Source: Dactylosporangium fulvum
GTDB taxonomy: Bacteria; Actinomycetota; Actinomycetes; Mycobacteriales; Micromonosporaceae
Direction: 5' to 3'
Assembly: GCF_025137375.1 (NCBI RefSeq)
Contig: NZ_CP073720.1
Span: 8,704,501-8,768,500, forward strand
Length of the DNA stretch: 64,000 nt
In this document: positions 8,242-16,866 of the stretch, in pieces
Numbering within the stretch: the first letter of the stretch is position 1
How the letters are laid out: each line of letters starts with the position of its first letter
The notes under the pieces: generated by a model
Databases searched by the model: none
What the model saw: only the letters and a program-made list of their open reading frames with translations
Told to the model about the DNA's origin: nothing
Program-made: the position numbers and the translations under genes

Positions 8242-11200
8242 ATGTGGACCCGGGTTGGCGAGACGGTCATCGGGCGGGAGCACCCCGCCGGTGTGCTGCG
8301 CGCCGAAATCGATCGGGTGGCCGAGAGCCACGGCGGCCTGGTGCTGGTGACCGGCGAGCCCGGCATCGGCAAGACGACCCTGGTCACCGGCGCGGCCGAG
8401 GCGGCACGCGACCGCGGGGTCACGATCGTCGGCGGCCGCTGCTGGGACTCCGAGAGCGCGCCGGGTTACTGGCCATGGGTCCAGGTGCTGCGCGGCCTGC
8501 ACCGGCAGGCGACCCCGGACGAGTGGGCGACGATCGAGGAGGCCGGCGGCGGCAGCGTCGCCGCGCTGCTCGGCCGGGCGACCCACCCGGAGGAGCAGGC
8601 CGACGCGTTCAGCCTGTATGACGACGTGACGGCGGCCCTGGTGGCGGCGTCACAGCACCACCCGGTGATGGTCGTCCTCGACGACCTGCACTGGGCGGAT
8701 CCGGCGTCGCTGCGGCTGCTCGAGTTCGCGGTCCAGCACACCTGGTTCGAGCGGCTGCTGCTGGTCGGCACCTACCGCGACGTCGAGGTCGAGTCCGTCA
8801 CCCACCCGCTGCGCGCGCTGGTGCTGCCGCTCGTGGCCAAGGCGACCACCGTAACGCTCACCGGACTCGAAGCCGCGGAGGTGGCGGCGCTGATCGCCCG
8901 CACGGCCGGCCGGGAGCCGTCCGCCGCGGTGGTGGCCGAGGTGCACCGGCGCACCGGCGGCAACCCGTTCTTCGTGGAGCAGACCGCACGGCTGTGGCGG
9001 GCCGACGGGTCGGTGTCCGCGATCGCGCCGGGCGTGCGCGACGCCGTCCGGCGCCGGCTCGACCTGCTGCCCGACCCGCTCGTCGAGCTGCTCACCACCG
9101 CGTCGGTGCTGGGTCACGAGTTCCACCGCCAGCTCCTTGCGGCCTCGGTCGCGGCGCCGGTGCCCGAGGTCGACCGCCTGCTCGACGGGGCGATGGCGGC
9201 CCGCCTGGTGGTCGGCCGGGGCGGCGGGCGGTTCGCGTTCGGCCATGACCTGGTCCGCGAGACGCTCTACGACGCGCTGCCCGACCAGGAGCGACACGAC
9301 CGGCACGCGGCCGTGGTACGGGCCGTCGGGCGGACGCCCGCGCTGCGCGACCGGCTGTTCCCGAGCGACCTGGCCCGCCATGCGTACGCGGCCGGCACGC
9401 AGGTCGAGCCGGCCGTCACGGTCGAGCACCTGCTCGCCGCCGCCCGCGACGCATCCGGCCGGCTGGCGCCCGAGGAGGCGATGGGCCATCTCCGCCGGGC
9501 GCTGGAGCGGGCCGAGGATCCGGCCCGGCGGGTGCTGATCCACCTCGACCTGGCGCAGGAGCTGTTGCACGGCGGCGGGCGCCGCGAGTCGTGGGACCAC
9601 ATCGAGGCCGCCGCGTCCCTGGGCCGCGAGGTCGACGACCCGGCGGTGCTGGCCCGGGTGGCGCTGGTGGCCGACCGTCACCGGAGACCGCGCGGCCTCG
9701 AGGCGCCGTTGATCGAGCCGCTGCTGCGGGAGGCGCACGCCCGGATCGTCGGCACCGACGGCGGTGACCTGCCACGCGACCGTCTGGTGGGCGAGCTGAT
9801 CCGGCACACCGAGATGCTGGCGCGCGAGAGTCAGAACGACGAGGCACTCGCGTTCAGCCTGTGGAGCCGCCACGACTCGATCTGGCGGCTCGGCTCGGCC
9901 CGCGAGCGGGAGGCGCTGCTGGCCGAGATGGAGACCGTGGCCCGGCGCTCCGGCGACAACCAGACCGCGGCCTTCGCGGCGTCGCTGCGCTGGGTCGCCC
10001 TGCTCGAGCTGGGCGACCCGCGCTACTACGCGCAGCTCCAGACGATGCAGGCGCTCACGGAACAGGTCGACATGGCCCAGGTGCGGCTCGCGCTGACGAT
10101 GGACAGCGCCATCATCGCCACGCTGCGCGGCGAGTTCGCCGACGCCGAGGCGCTGCTGCGCGAGATCCAGCTGCACTTCGACTCGACCCACGACGACTAC
10201 GCCTACATGGGTCACCACGTCTACTGGGCGCTCCACATGCAGCGCGGCCGGTTCGCCGAGGCGGGCCGCATGCTCGACCACATCTCCGAGACACAGGGCC
10301 CCTACCTCGCGCTGGCCGCCGCGTTGACCGCCGCCGCCCAGGGAGATCCCGGACCGGGGACGCAGCACATCGCGGACAGCTCCGGCAGGCCGCACCCGCC
10401 GTCGATGGAGCCGCTGTTCCTGCGGCTGCTCGCCGAGGTCGCGGCGCTCACCGGCGACCCGGCGGCCTGCGCGCAGGCCCGCGCGGCGTTCGCGCCGCAC
10501 CGTGGCCGGTGGCTGGTCTCCATCTACGGCTGCGACGTCAGCGGCCCGGTCGACCTGTGGGTGGCGATGGTCGACGCGGCCGAGGGCCGGTGGCACGACG
10601 CGCTCTCCGGGTTCGCGTCCGCGCGGGCGGCGGCCGACCTGCTCGGGGCGCGGCCGTGGTCGCTGACCGCGCGGCTGGGGCTGGTGACGGCGCTCCTGGG
10701 CAGCGGCGCGTCGGCGGCGACGCTGCTGGCCGAGGTCGAGCGCGAGGCAGCCGAGATCGGCATGCCCCACCTGGCCGCCAAGGCCGCCGCCCTGGCCGGC
10801 GGTGCGGGTCCCCCGGGTCTGACCGCTGCGCCGGCGGGCGGTGCGGAGCCTCCAGACCCGATCGGTCTCTCAAGCCCGACCACCGCGCCGGCCCGCGGTG
10901 CGGAACTTCCGGGACCTGCCGCCTCGGCCCGCGGCGCGAAACTCATGGACCCGGCCGGCGATGCAGGACCCTCGAGCTCGCCCACCGGTGTCTCGACGCC
11001 GTCGGGCGAGAGTGGGGCCGGCACGGCACGGGTGGGGCCCGGCGGTTCCGCGGCCGAGTTCCGGCGTGAGGGGGACGTGTGGCGGCTGGCCTTCGCCGGG
11101 CGGGTCGTGCACCTGCCCGACGCGAAAGGGCTGCGCGACCTCCACGTGCTGCTGAGCCGGCCGGGCGACGACATCGCAGCGGTCGAGCTGCTCGACCCGG

Positions 11201-11595
11201 CCGCGGGGCCGGAGCTCGCCGCGGCCCGGCGGATGGGCGGCGACCCGATCATCGACGACGAGGCCAAGGCCCGCTACCGGCGGCGGCTCGGTGAGCTCGA
11301 CGAGGCGATCGACACCGCCTCACTGCGCGGCGACACCGCCAAGGTGGACGCCCTGGACGAGGAGCGCCGCGCGCTGATCGGCGAGCTCCGAGCGGCAGCG
11401 GGCCTGGCCGGCCGCACCCGCCGCCTCGGCGACGAGGCCGAGCGTGCCCGCAAGACGGTCACCGCACGCATCCGGGACACGCTACGCAAGATCGACGAGC
11501 GCCATCCCGATCTGGGCGTCCACCTCCGTGACGCGGTCTCGACCGGCGCCACCTGCCGATACGCGCCGCCGGCCGAGGTCCGCTGGCGGTTGTGA
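8242..11595 (+). CDS. Large STAND/AAA ATPase, regulator-like, without a LuxR DNA-binding domain
   Basis: 1117 residues. The N-terminus is an AAA/ORC-like NTPase: IGREHPAGVLRAEI, Walker A GEPGIGKTTL (about 45-54), Walker B VMVVLDDLHWADP, and sensor TGGNPFFVEQ. This order is typical of actinobacterial LAL/MalT-like regulators. Helical TPR-like repeats follow (about 400-850). A Gly/Ala/Pro-rich linker (about 850-935), built from degenerate repeats of GGA(E/G)PP-type units, leads to a C-terminal segment with a small beta domain (VWRLAFAGRVVHLPDAKG) and a coiled coil (YRRRLGELDEAIDTASLRGD). No helix-turn-helix like LuxR is visible, so it may sense a ligand and act on a partner. Start ATG follows GAAGGG. 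Convergent with the ABC permease gene. Confidence 0.82.
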   Translation: MWTRVGETVIGREHPAGVLRAEIDRVAESHGGLVLVTGEPGIGKTTLVTGAAEAARDRGVTIVGGRCWDSESAPGYWPWVQVLRGLHRQATPDEWATIEEAGGGSVAALLGRATHPEEQADAFSLYDDVTAALVAASQHHPVMVVLDDLHWADPASLRLLEFAVQHTWFERLLLVGTYRDVEVESVTHPLRALVLPLVAKATTVTLTGLEAAEVAALIARTAGREPSAAVVAEVHRRTGGNPFFVEQTARLWRADGSVSAIAPGVRDAVRRRLDLLPDPLVELLTTASVLGHEFHRQLLAASVAAPVPEVDRLLDGAMAARLVVGRGGGRFAFGHDLVRETLYDALPDQERHDRHAAVVRAVGRTPALRDRLFPSDLARHAYAAGTQVEPAVTVEHLLAAARDASGRLAPEEAMGHLRRALERAEDPARRVLIHLDLAQELLHGGGRRESWDHIEAAASLGREVDDPAVLARVALVADRHRRPRGLEAPLIEPLLREAHARIVGTDGGDLPRDRLVGELIRHTEMLARESQNDEALAFSLWSRHDSIWRLGSAREREALLAEMETVARRSGDNQTAAFAASLRWVALLELGDPRYYAQLQTMQALTEQVDMAQVRLALTMDSAIIATLRGEFADAEALLREIQLHFDSTHDDYAYMGHHVYWALHMQRGRFAEAGRMLDHISETQGPYLALAAALTAAAQGDPGPGTQHIADSSGRPHPPSMEPLFLRLLAEVAALTGDPAACAQARAAFAPHRGRWLVSIYGCDVSGPVDLWVAMVDAAEGRWHDALSGFASARAAADLLGARPWSLTARLGLVTALLGSGASAATLLAEVEREAAEIGMPHLAAKAAALAGGAGPPGLTAAPAGGAEPPDPIGLSSPTTAPARGAELPGPAASARGAKLMDPAGDAGPSSSPTGVSTPSGESGAGTARVGPGGSAAEFRREGDVWRLAFAGRVVHLPDAKGLRDLHVLLSRPGDDIAAVELLDPAAGPELAAARRMGGDPIIDDEAKARYRRRLGELDEAIDTASLRGDTAKVDALDEERRALIGELRAAAGLAGRTRRLGDEAERARKTVTARIRDTLRKIDERHPDLGVHLRDAVSTGATCRYAPPAEVRWRL

Positions 11596-11815
11596 GCGCT
11601 GCCTGAAACTCCGCCGGCCGCGTCGCCGGCGGTCATCAACGCCGCGTGCGTGGCACCGGCCGCCCTGCTGGCAGATGCCAGCGCACGCCGACCCGACGCG
11701 TCGGCGGCGCACCGGGCCGGCTGCGCCGCGAACACCGCACACACGCCGAACACGGCGCGGCACGGCGCGCGGCGAGCACTGCACGCGGCGTCGGTTTTCG
11801 TCGGCGACAAGAGAG

Positions 11816-11847
11816 CGGCCCCGTGCGCCGGGTCGCGCACGGGGCCG
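11816..11847 (-). terminator. 12-bp GC-rich hairpin downstream of the ABC permease
   Basis: CGGCCCCGTGCG and its exact complement enclose an 8-nt loop. Read on the minus strand it is followed by CTCTCTTGTC, a weak pyrimidine tail, and lies 30 bp past the permease stop. The rest of the gap 11596-11815 holds no gene I can support. Confidence 0.65.
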
Positions 11848-11877
11848 GGTGTCGTGGCCGAAGAGGGCCGGGTCGTG

Positions 11878-12726
11878 CTACTTGCGGTTGTAGCGGTACA
11901 TCGTCAGGGGGCCGAAGACCAGGATGAAGCCGGCGCTCCACACCAGGGTCCACATGATGTTCCGGCTGTCGGGGCTGCCCTCCATGACCGAACGGATCGC
12001 GCCGACCAGTTGGGTGATCGGGTTGACCTTGACGAACGCCTGGAGCCAGCCGGGCATCGTCCCCGGGTCGACGAAGACGTTGCTGAGGAACGTCAGCGGG
12101 AACAGCACCAGCATGCTGACGCCCATGACCGACTTCTCGCTGCGCAGCACCAGGCCGAACATCGTCCAGACCCACGAGAACGCGAACGAGAACACCACGA
12201 GCAGGCCGATGCCGGCGGCCACGCCCGCCACGCCGCCGTCCGGGCGGAATCCCATGACGAGGCCCACGCCGAGGATGACCAGGGCGGCGAGGATGTAGCG
12301 CAGCACATCGCCGAAGATCATGCCGACGAGCGCCGCCGGTCGCCACACCGGCAGGGTCCGGAACCGGTCGAACACGCCCTTCTCGATGTCGGTGTTGAGG
12401 CCGACCCCGGTGTACATCGTGATCATCACGACGCTCGTCACCATGATGCCGGGCAGGAAGAACTGCAGGTAGGCACCGGTGCTGCCGGCGAGGGCGCCGC
12501 CGAACAGGTACGTGAACATCAGCGTCATGATGATCGGGAACGCCGTCACGTCGAAGAGCTGCTCCGGCACGTGCTTGATCTTGAGCATCGCCCGCCAGCC
12601 GAACGTCACCGACGCCGCCAGGGCGCTCGGCCTCGGCGGTCGGGCACCGGGTGCGAGGACGGCACCCAGCGTCTCCGGGGACGGCACGTAGACGGTCTGC
12701 GCGTCCGACGTCGTGGTGGTGGTCAT
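11878..12726 (-). CDS. ABC-2 type transporter permease (DrrB-like)
   Basis: A 282-residue membrane component of an ABC exporter. It has six hydrophobic segments (for example [77 protein letters not shown]) and the ABC-2 signature region [22 protein letters not shown]. This organisation matches DrrB of daunorubicin-resistance exporters. Its start overlaps the stop of the ATPase gene by 4 bp (ATGA), indicating translational coupling. The exported compound is unknown; no biosynthetic cluster is present in the window. Confidence 0.9.
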   Translation of the reverse strand: MTTTTTSDAQTVYVPSPETLGAVLAPGARPPRPSALAASVTFGWRAMLKIKHVPEQLFDVTAFPIIMTLMFTYLFGGALAGSTGAYLQFFLPGIMVTSVVMITMYTGVGLNTDIEKGVFDRFRTLPVWRPAALVGMIFGDVLRYILAALVILGVGLVMGFRPDGGVAGVAAGIGLLVVFSFAFSWVWTMFGLVLRSEKSVMGVSMLVLFPLTFLSNVFVDPGTMPGWLQAFVKVNPITQLVGAIRSVMEGSPDSRNIMWTLVWSAGFILVFGPLTMYRYNRK

Positions 12727-13724
12727 CGAACAGCCTCCATCTCAGCGGTACCGGCGGGCACTGCCGGGCGGTCGGTCAGGGCCAGGAACACCTCGTCCAG
12801 GCTGGGCTGGCCGAGGGAGAAGTTGTCGACGACGACGCCGGCCTCGGCGAGCTCGGACAGCACCCGGGCGGCCTGGTTGCTGGCCTCGAAGTCGGAGCCG
12901 TCGACCCGTGCGGTCAGCGCCACCGGGTCGGCCTCGGGCTCGACGGCGGCGCCGAGCGCACGCGACAGCACCTCCTGCGCGAGTGCCCGCGACGAGGCGT
13001 CGCGGAGCCGCACGTGGATCGTGCCGGAGCCGATCGACGACTTGAGCTCGCCGGGCGTGCCCTCGGCGATCACCTTGCCGTGGTCGACGACGGCGATCCG
13101 CGACGCCAGCCGGTCGGCCTCCTCGAGGTACTGCGTGGTGAGCAGCACCGTCGTGCCCTGTGCCACGACCGCGCGCACGATCTCCCAGACCTGGCTGCGG
13201 CTGCGCGGGTCGAGACCGGTCGTCGGCTCGTCGAGGAACAGCAACTCGGGCGTGTTGAGGATGCTCGCCGCGATGTCGATGCGCCGCCGCATACCGCCGG
13301 AGTACTTCTTGACCTGGCGCCCGGCGGCGTCGGTCAGCCCGAACGCGGCCAGCAGCCCGTCGGCCCGCTCCCGCGCGGCTGGCTTGCGGTGGCCGAGCAG
13401 CCGGCCGAGCAGGACGAGGTTCTCGAAGCCGGACAGATCTTCGTCGACCGACGCGTATTGCCCGGTGAGGCTCACCTTGGCGCGCACGGCGTCGGCGTCG
13501 CGCACCACGTCGTGCCCGAACACCTTCGCCGAGCCCCCGTCGGGCCGGGTCAGCGTGGCCAGCACCCGCACGGCCGTGGTCTTGCCGGCACCGTTGGGGC
13601 CCAGCAGACCGTAGACACTGCCGGCCGGGATGTGCAGGTCGATGCCGTCCAGCGCACGTGTCTCGCCGAACGTCTTGACCAGCCCCTTCGCCTCGATCGC
13701 AGGGCCGGCTGGTCGGTCAGTCAT
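12723..13724 (-). CDS. ABC transporter ATP-binding protein (DrrA-like)
   Basis: A 333-residue ATPase of the drug-exporter (DrrA) class. Start ATG 13724 is set by GGAGGAAAG 5 bp upstream; the open frame extends further but without a ribosome site. Walker [11 protein letters not shown]-loop TGQYASVDE, signature YSGGMRRR and Walker [12 protein letters not shown] are all present, and the C-terminal extension ([19 protein letters not shown]) is typical of DrrA proteins. It pairs with the permease downstream; the FMN reductase gene lies 32 bp upstream on the same strand, probably in one transcript. Confidence 0.93.
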   Translation of the reverse strand: MTDRPAGPAIEAKGLVKTFGETRALDGIDLHIPAGSVYGLLGPNGAGKTTAVRVLATLTRPDGGSAKVFGHDVVRDADAVRAKVSLTGQYASVDEDLSGFENLVLLGRLLGHRKPAARERADGLLAAFGLTDAAGRQVKKYSGGMRRRIDIAASILNTPELLFLDEPTTGLDPRSRSQVWEIVRAVVAQGTTVLLTTQYLEEADRLASRIAVVDHGKVIAEGTPGELKSSIGSGTIHVRLRDASSRALAQEVLSRALGAAVEPEADPVALTARVDGSDFEASNQAARVLSELAEAGVVVDNFSLGQPSLDEVFLALTDRPAVPAGTAEMEAVR

Positions 13725-13756
13725 GATCTTTCCTCCGTGGAATCCGTTCGTACTTT

Positions 13757-14326
13757 TCACGAGACATAGGGACGGGCCGCGCGCCCCTCGCGCAGCGTCA
13801 GGCCCCACCAGCAGAGCTGGTCGAGCAGGACGCGGGCGGCCTGGACCGGAGCGTCGCCGCCGAGCAGACGCTCCAGGTCGCCGGCGTCGTCCAGCAGGTC
13901 GACGCCGACACCGTCGCGCACGGTGACCATGTGCAGGGCTGTGAACACCGTCCGCAGCTGGTCGACCGCATGCAGTCCTTCCGAGCGGCAGCCGTACGAA
14001 ACGAACCCGACCGGCTTGGCGTGCCACTCGTCATAAGCAAAGTCGATCGCCTGTTTCAACGAGGCGGGAAAACTGTGGTTGTACTCCGGTGTTACCACCA
14101 CGAAGGCGTCGGCGCGCTCCACCTCGGCCGCGAACGCCGCCATCTGCGGCGTCGCCTCCGCCGGATAGCCCGGCGGAAACGCGAACCCGGCGATGTCGAT
14201 CACCGAGACCAGCACCCCGTCCCGGCGCCCGGCCTCAGCGACGATCCAGCGCGCGATCCGGTCGCCGACCCGGCCCTCCCGCGTGCTGCCGATGATCACG
14301 GCCAGGTGCAGCGGTCCGTCCCTCAT
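13757..14326 (-). CDS. NADPH-dependent FMN reductase family protein
   Basis: A 189-residue flavodoxin-like fold enzyme. The N-terminal phosphate-binding loop [14 protein letters not shown] and the later [19 protein letters not shown] motif are hallmarks of the NADPH-dependent FMN reductase/azoreductase family, which reduce quinones, azo compounds or chromate using FMN. Start ATG follows AGGGAGGTGCC. It heads an apparent operon with the DrrAB-like exporter, suggesting a role in detoxifying the exported compound or a redox-active drug. A palindrome lies just upstream. Confidence 0.9.
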   Translation of the reverse strand: MRDGPLHLAVIIGSTREGRVGDRIARWIVAEAGRRDGVLVSVIDIAGFAFPPGYPAEATPQMAAFAAEVERADAFVVVTPEYNHSFPASLKQAIDFAYDEWHAKPVGFVSYGCRSEGLHAVDQLRTVFTALHMVTVRDGVGVDLLDDAGDLERLLGGDAPVQAARVLLDQLCWWGLTLREGRAARPYVS

Positions 14327-14337
14327 GGCGGCACCTC

Positions 14338-14353
14338 CCTGTCACATGACAGG
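14338..14353. promoter_or_regulatory. Palindrome upstream of the FMN reductase operon
   Basis: CCTGTCACATGACAGG is a perfect inverted repeat (7-bp arms, CA centre) 12 bp before the start codon, overlapping the likely leader of the reductase-DrrAB transcript. It is a candidate operator; no regulator gene adjoins it. Confidence 0.45.
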
Positions 14354-14388
14354 CGCGAGATGCCGCCGCCAGGCCCGCCAGATCGGAT

Positions 14389-15162
14389 CTAGCAGGTACC
14401 GTTCGCCGGGTTCACCTGCGGAAGAAGGGTGCGGCTGCGGCCCGGACGCGGGTACTCCTGGGCCGCCGCGGCCAGACGGCTCGCGTGCTCGCGCTGCTTC
14501 TGCCAGTGGCCGTAGAGCGCGCCCTGCTGGGCGAGGCGGGACACGGCCTTGATGGTCTCCGGGTCGACGTCGCCGGGCGCGGCGTCGCGCCACGGGGTGC
14601 CGGGCAGCGGCATGAAGACGTGGGAGTGGATGCGGGCGCCGAGCTCCGCGAGCTCCTTCGCCAGCGTCAGCGACGCCTCGACGTCGGACGGGTCCTCACC
14701 CGGCATGCCGAAGATCATGTCAACGTTGATCCGGAAGCCCTCCGCGATGCCCAGCCGGACCGCCCGCCGGACCGACTCGACGTCGTGGCCGCGCTTCGCC
14801 CGGTCGAGAACCTCCTCCGAGCCGGACTGGGCGCCGACGATGAGGTTGTCGTTGGCGCAGTACCGCTTGACAAGGCGCAACGCCTCGACCGTCATATGCT
14901 CGGGGCGGATCTCGCTCGGGAACGAGCCGAAGAACACCCGCCCGTCCGGCCCGATACCTTCTTTGCAGGACGCGAGCAGCTCCTCGACGGCGGCCAGATC
15001 GGGCTCCTCACCGTCGGCGCCGTAGGACAGCGAGGTCGGCGTGATGAACCGGACGTCGCGCTTGCCGAACTCCCGCATCCGGTCGACGTGCCAGCGCACG
15101 TTCTCGACACTGCGGTGGCGGAACTTCGCGGAGAACATGAACGGCGTCTGACAGAACCGGCA
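14389..15162 (-). pseudogene. Radical SAM protein, 3' half (gene split by the integrative element)
   Basis: Encodes the C-terminal part of a B12-domain/radical SAM protein, beginning inside the cluster motif (CRFCQTPFMFSAKFRHRS) and running to the normal C-terminus (YPRPGRSRTLL). It aligns along its length with residues from 184 of the intact copy at 21815-23125. The first cluster Cys and all upstream sequence are missing, replaced at the integrase crossover (15160-15162) by element DNA without a start codon. An internal ATG at 15138 could start a 249-residue fragment lacking the [4Fe-4S] ligands, so it cannot be catalytic. The matching 5' halves are at 44040, 47092 and 48895. Confidence 0.93.
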
Positions 15163-15172
15163 CCGGTTCTGT
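15151..15172. other. attL junction of the integrative element
   Basis: A perfect palindrome with arm ACAGAACCGG, centre CA and the complementary arm. The left arm is radical SAM coding sequence and the right arm is element sequence. The centre CA is shared with the right-end junctions and is the likely 2-bp crossover of the serine integrase. Confidence 0.8.
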
Positions 15173-15187
15173 CGTAGACTACTGCCT

Positions 15188-16594
15188 ATGACGACCGCTG
15201 TCTATCTCCGAATCTCGGAGGACCGTCTGGGCGAGGGCCTGGGCGTCGAGCGCCAGCGCGAGGACGCCCGCGCCCTGGCCGAGCGGCACGGCTGGGCCGT
15301 GCGGGAGTTCGTCGACAACGACATCTCCGCCACGAGCGGGAAGTTCCGTCCGGGGTACGCGGCGCTGATGGTCGCCGTGAAGGCCGGCGAGGTGGAGCGG
15401 ATCGTCGTCTTCCACACGTCCCGGCTGTGGCGGAACCGCCGGGAACGCGCGGACGGCATCGAGCTGTTGCGGGAAGCCCGGGTGAGCGTCGTCCCGGTCA
15501 AGGGACCGGAGCTGGACATGACCACCGCATATGGGCGGGGCATGGCCGGGATGATCGGCGAGTTCGACACGATGGAAGTCGAGATCAAGTCGGAGCGCCA
15601 GCGCCGCGAGGCCCAGCAGCGCGCCGAGCACGGGAAGCCCGCGGGTGGGCGCCGAGCGTTCGGGTACACCGCGGACGGTATGTCGCTGGTCGAAGACGAG
15701 GCCGAGGCGCTCCGCGGCGCGTACCAGCGGCTGCTGGCGGGGCGGAGCTTGAGCGGCATCGCTCAGGACCTCAACGCCGCCCGGTTCACGACAACCGTGG
15801 GCGGCGTGTGGCGGCACAACGCGGTGCGACTGATGATGGGCAACCTGCGAAACGCCGGCATCCGTACGCATCGCGGCAAGGAGGTCGGTCCAGGGCTCTG
15901 GCCCGCCGCCGTCTCCGAGGAGACCGTGCGGGCGGCGATCGCGATGCTCTCCGAGCCGAAGCGCCGGACCAACCACGTGGGCAGCGCACGGCGCTGGCTC
16001 GGTACGAGGCTGTACCGGTGCGGCCGGACCGGCTGCGGCGCCCTGGTCGTCTCGACCTACCGGGAGAAGTACGCCGACGGCCGTGTGCGACGCGTCTACC
16101 GGTGCCCGGCGTGCGGCCTGTCGCGCCTGGCCGAGCCCGTCGACTCCTGGGTACGGCGGATCGTTGCCGACCGGCTCGGCCGACCCGACGCAAGGGACCT
16201 GCTGCATTCCGGCAACGACAACGGGACCGACGTCGAGGCGCTCCGGACTCAGGCGATGACGCTGCGGCAACGGCGCGACGCCGCGGTGAAGATGTGGGCC
16301 CGGGGCGTACTCGACGACCAGGAGCTCGAAACCGCGAAACGTGAGATCGCCGCAGAGCTGGCTGAGGTGGAAACGAAGCTCGCGGAGGCCGGAAGGGAGA
16401 ACGCCCTGGTGCCGTTGCTCACCGCTGAGGATCCGGTTGCCGAGTGGCGCAAGATGGAGGGCCGGATCGACCAGGAGCAGGCCGTCATCCGGGCGCTCAC
16501 CACCGTGCGGCTACTCCCTCCCCCGCCGGGCCGGCGCAAGTTCGATCCCGACACTGTGGAGCCCGACTGGGAACCGGATCGCTCGGCGCGATGA
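15188..16594 (+). CDS. Large serine recombinase (site-specific integrase)
   Basis: A 468-residue serine integrase that would cut attP and attB and exchange strands around a 2-bp core. The N-terminal resolvase domain (1-145) has the motif YLRISEDR with nucleophile Ser10, then HTSRLWRNRRE and the E helix MIGEFDTMEVEIKSERQRRE. A recombinase domain follows (PAGGRRAFGYTADG, LSGIAQDLNAARFTT). A zinc ribbon (CGRTGCGALVV and YRCPACG) and a coiled coil (about 350-420) precede the C-terminus. Its gene begins directly at the left end of the element and points inward. Its target is the CX3CX2C codons of a radical SAM gene. Confidence 0.95.
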   Translation: MTTAVYLRISEDRLGEGLGVERQREDARALAERHGWAVREFVDNDISATSGKFRPGYAALMVAVKAGEVERIVVFHTSRLWRNRRERADGIELLREARVSVVPVKGPELDMTTAYGRGMAGMIGEFDTMEVEIKSERQRREAQQRAEHGKPAGGRRAFGYTADGMSLVEDEAEALRGAYQRLLAGRSLSGIAQDLNAARFTTTVGGVWRHNAVRLMMGNLRNAGIRTHRGKEVGPGLWPAAVSEETVRAAIAMLSEPKRRTNHVGSARRWLGTRLYRCGRTGCGALVVSTYREKYADGRVRRVYRCPACGLSRLAEPVDSWVRRIVADRLGRPDARDLLHSGNDNGTDVEALRTQAMTLRQRRDAAVKMWARGVLDDQELETAKREIAAELAEVETKLAEAGRENALVPLLTAEDPVAEWRKMEGRIDQEQAVIRALTTVRLLPPPPGRRKFDPDTVEPDWEPDRSAR

Positions 16595-16830
16595 ACCATC
16601 TCGGTGGGCGCGGCGGCCGTCGCGCCCGATGAGATCGGTCAGTTGGTTCGCTTCGGGAGTGGTCTCAGCAGCGTCGCTAGACGGTCACGCTGCTCCTGCG
16701 TTAGCGGTGGAGTTCGGTCGACGTAACGACCTGCCGATGCGGCAGGTCGGCCCGGTTGATGAGGTACCAGCGGCGCTTTCTCGCTGGATCCCGACGGGGC
16801 GGATGATCGCCTCGTTGGTCAGACATTGAG
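16595..16830. repeat. Decayed duplicate of the 71-residue ORF / Replic_Relax region
   Basis: 16595-16723 matches 19013-19141 over the same 129 bp (about 87 percent by eye), including the tail of the small LTQEQRARLAALLRP protein. 16740-16830 then matches a segment from the middle of the Replic_Relax gene (about 19829-19900), so some 690 bp are deleted between. It has no open frame of its own. With the right copy it flanks the RT-HEPN operon as direct repeats. Confidence 0.85.
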
Positions 16831-16866
16831 CCTGTAGATTGGTCGCGTCGCAGAGGGGGTACGTCG

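Noticed and set aside
8650-10770. A 706-codon open frame on the minus strand
   Set aside because: Antisense to the STAND-type ATPase; composition is that of a shadow frame.
15140-15180. A tRNA gene as the integration target
   Set aside because: No tRNA structure at either junction; both flanks are clearly radical SAM coding sequence.
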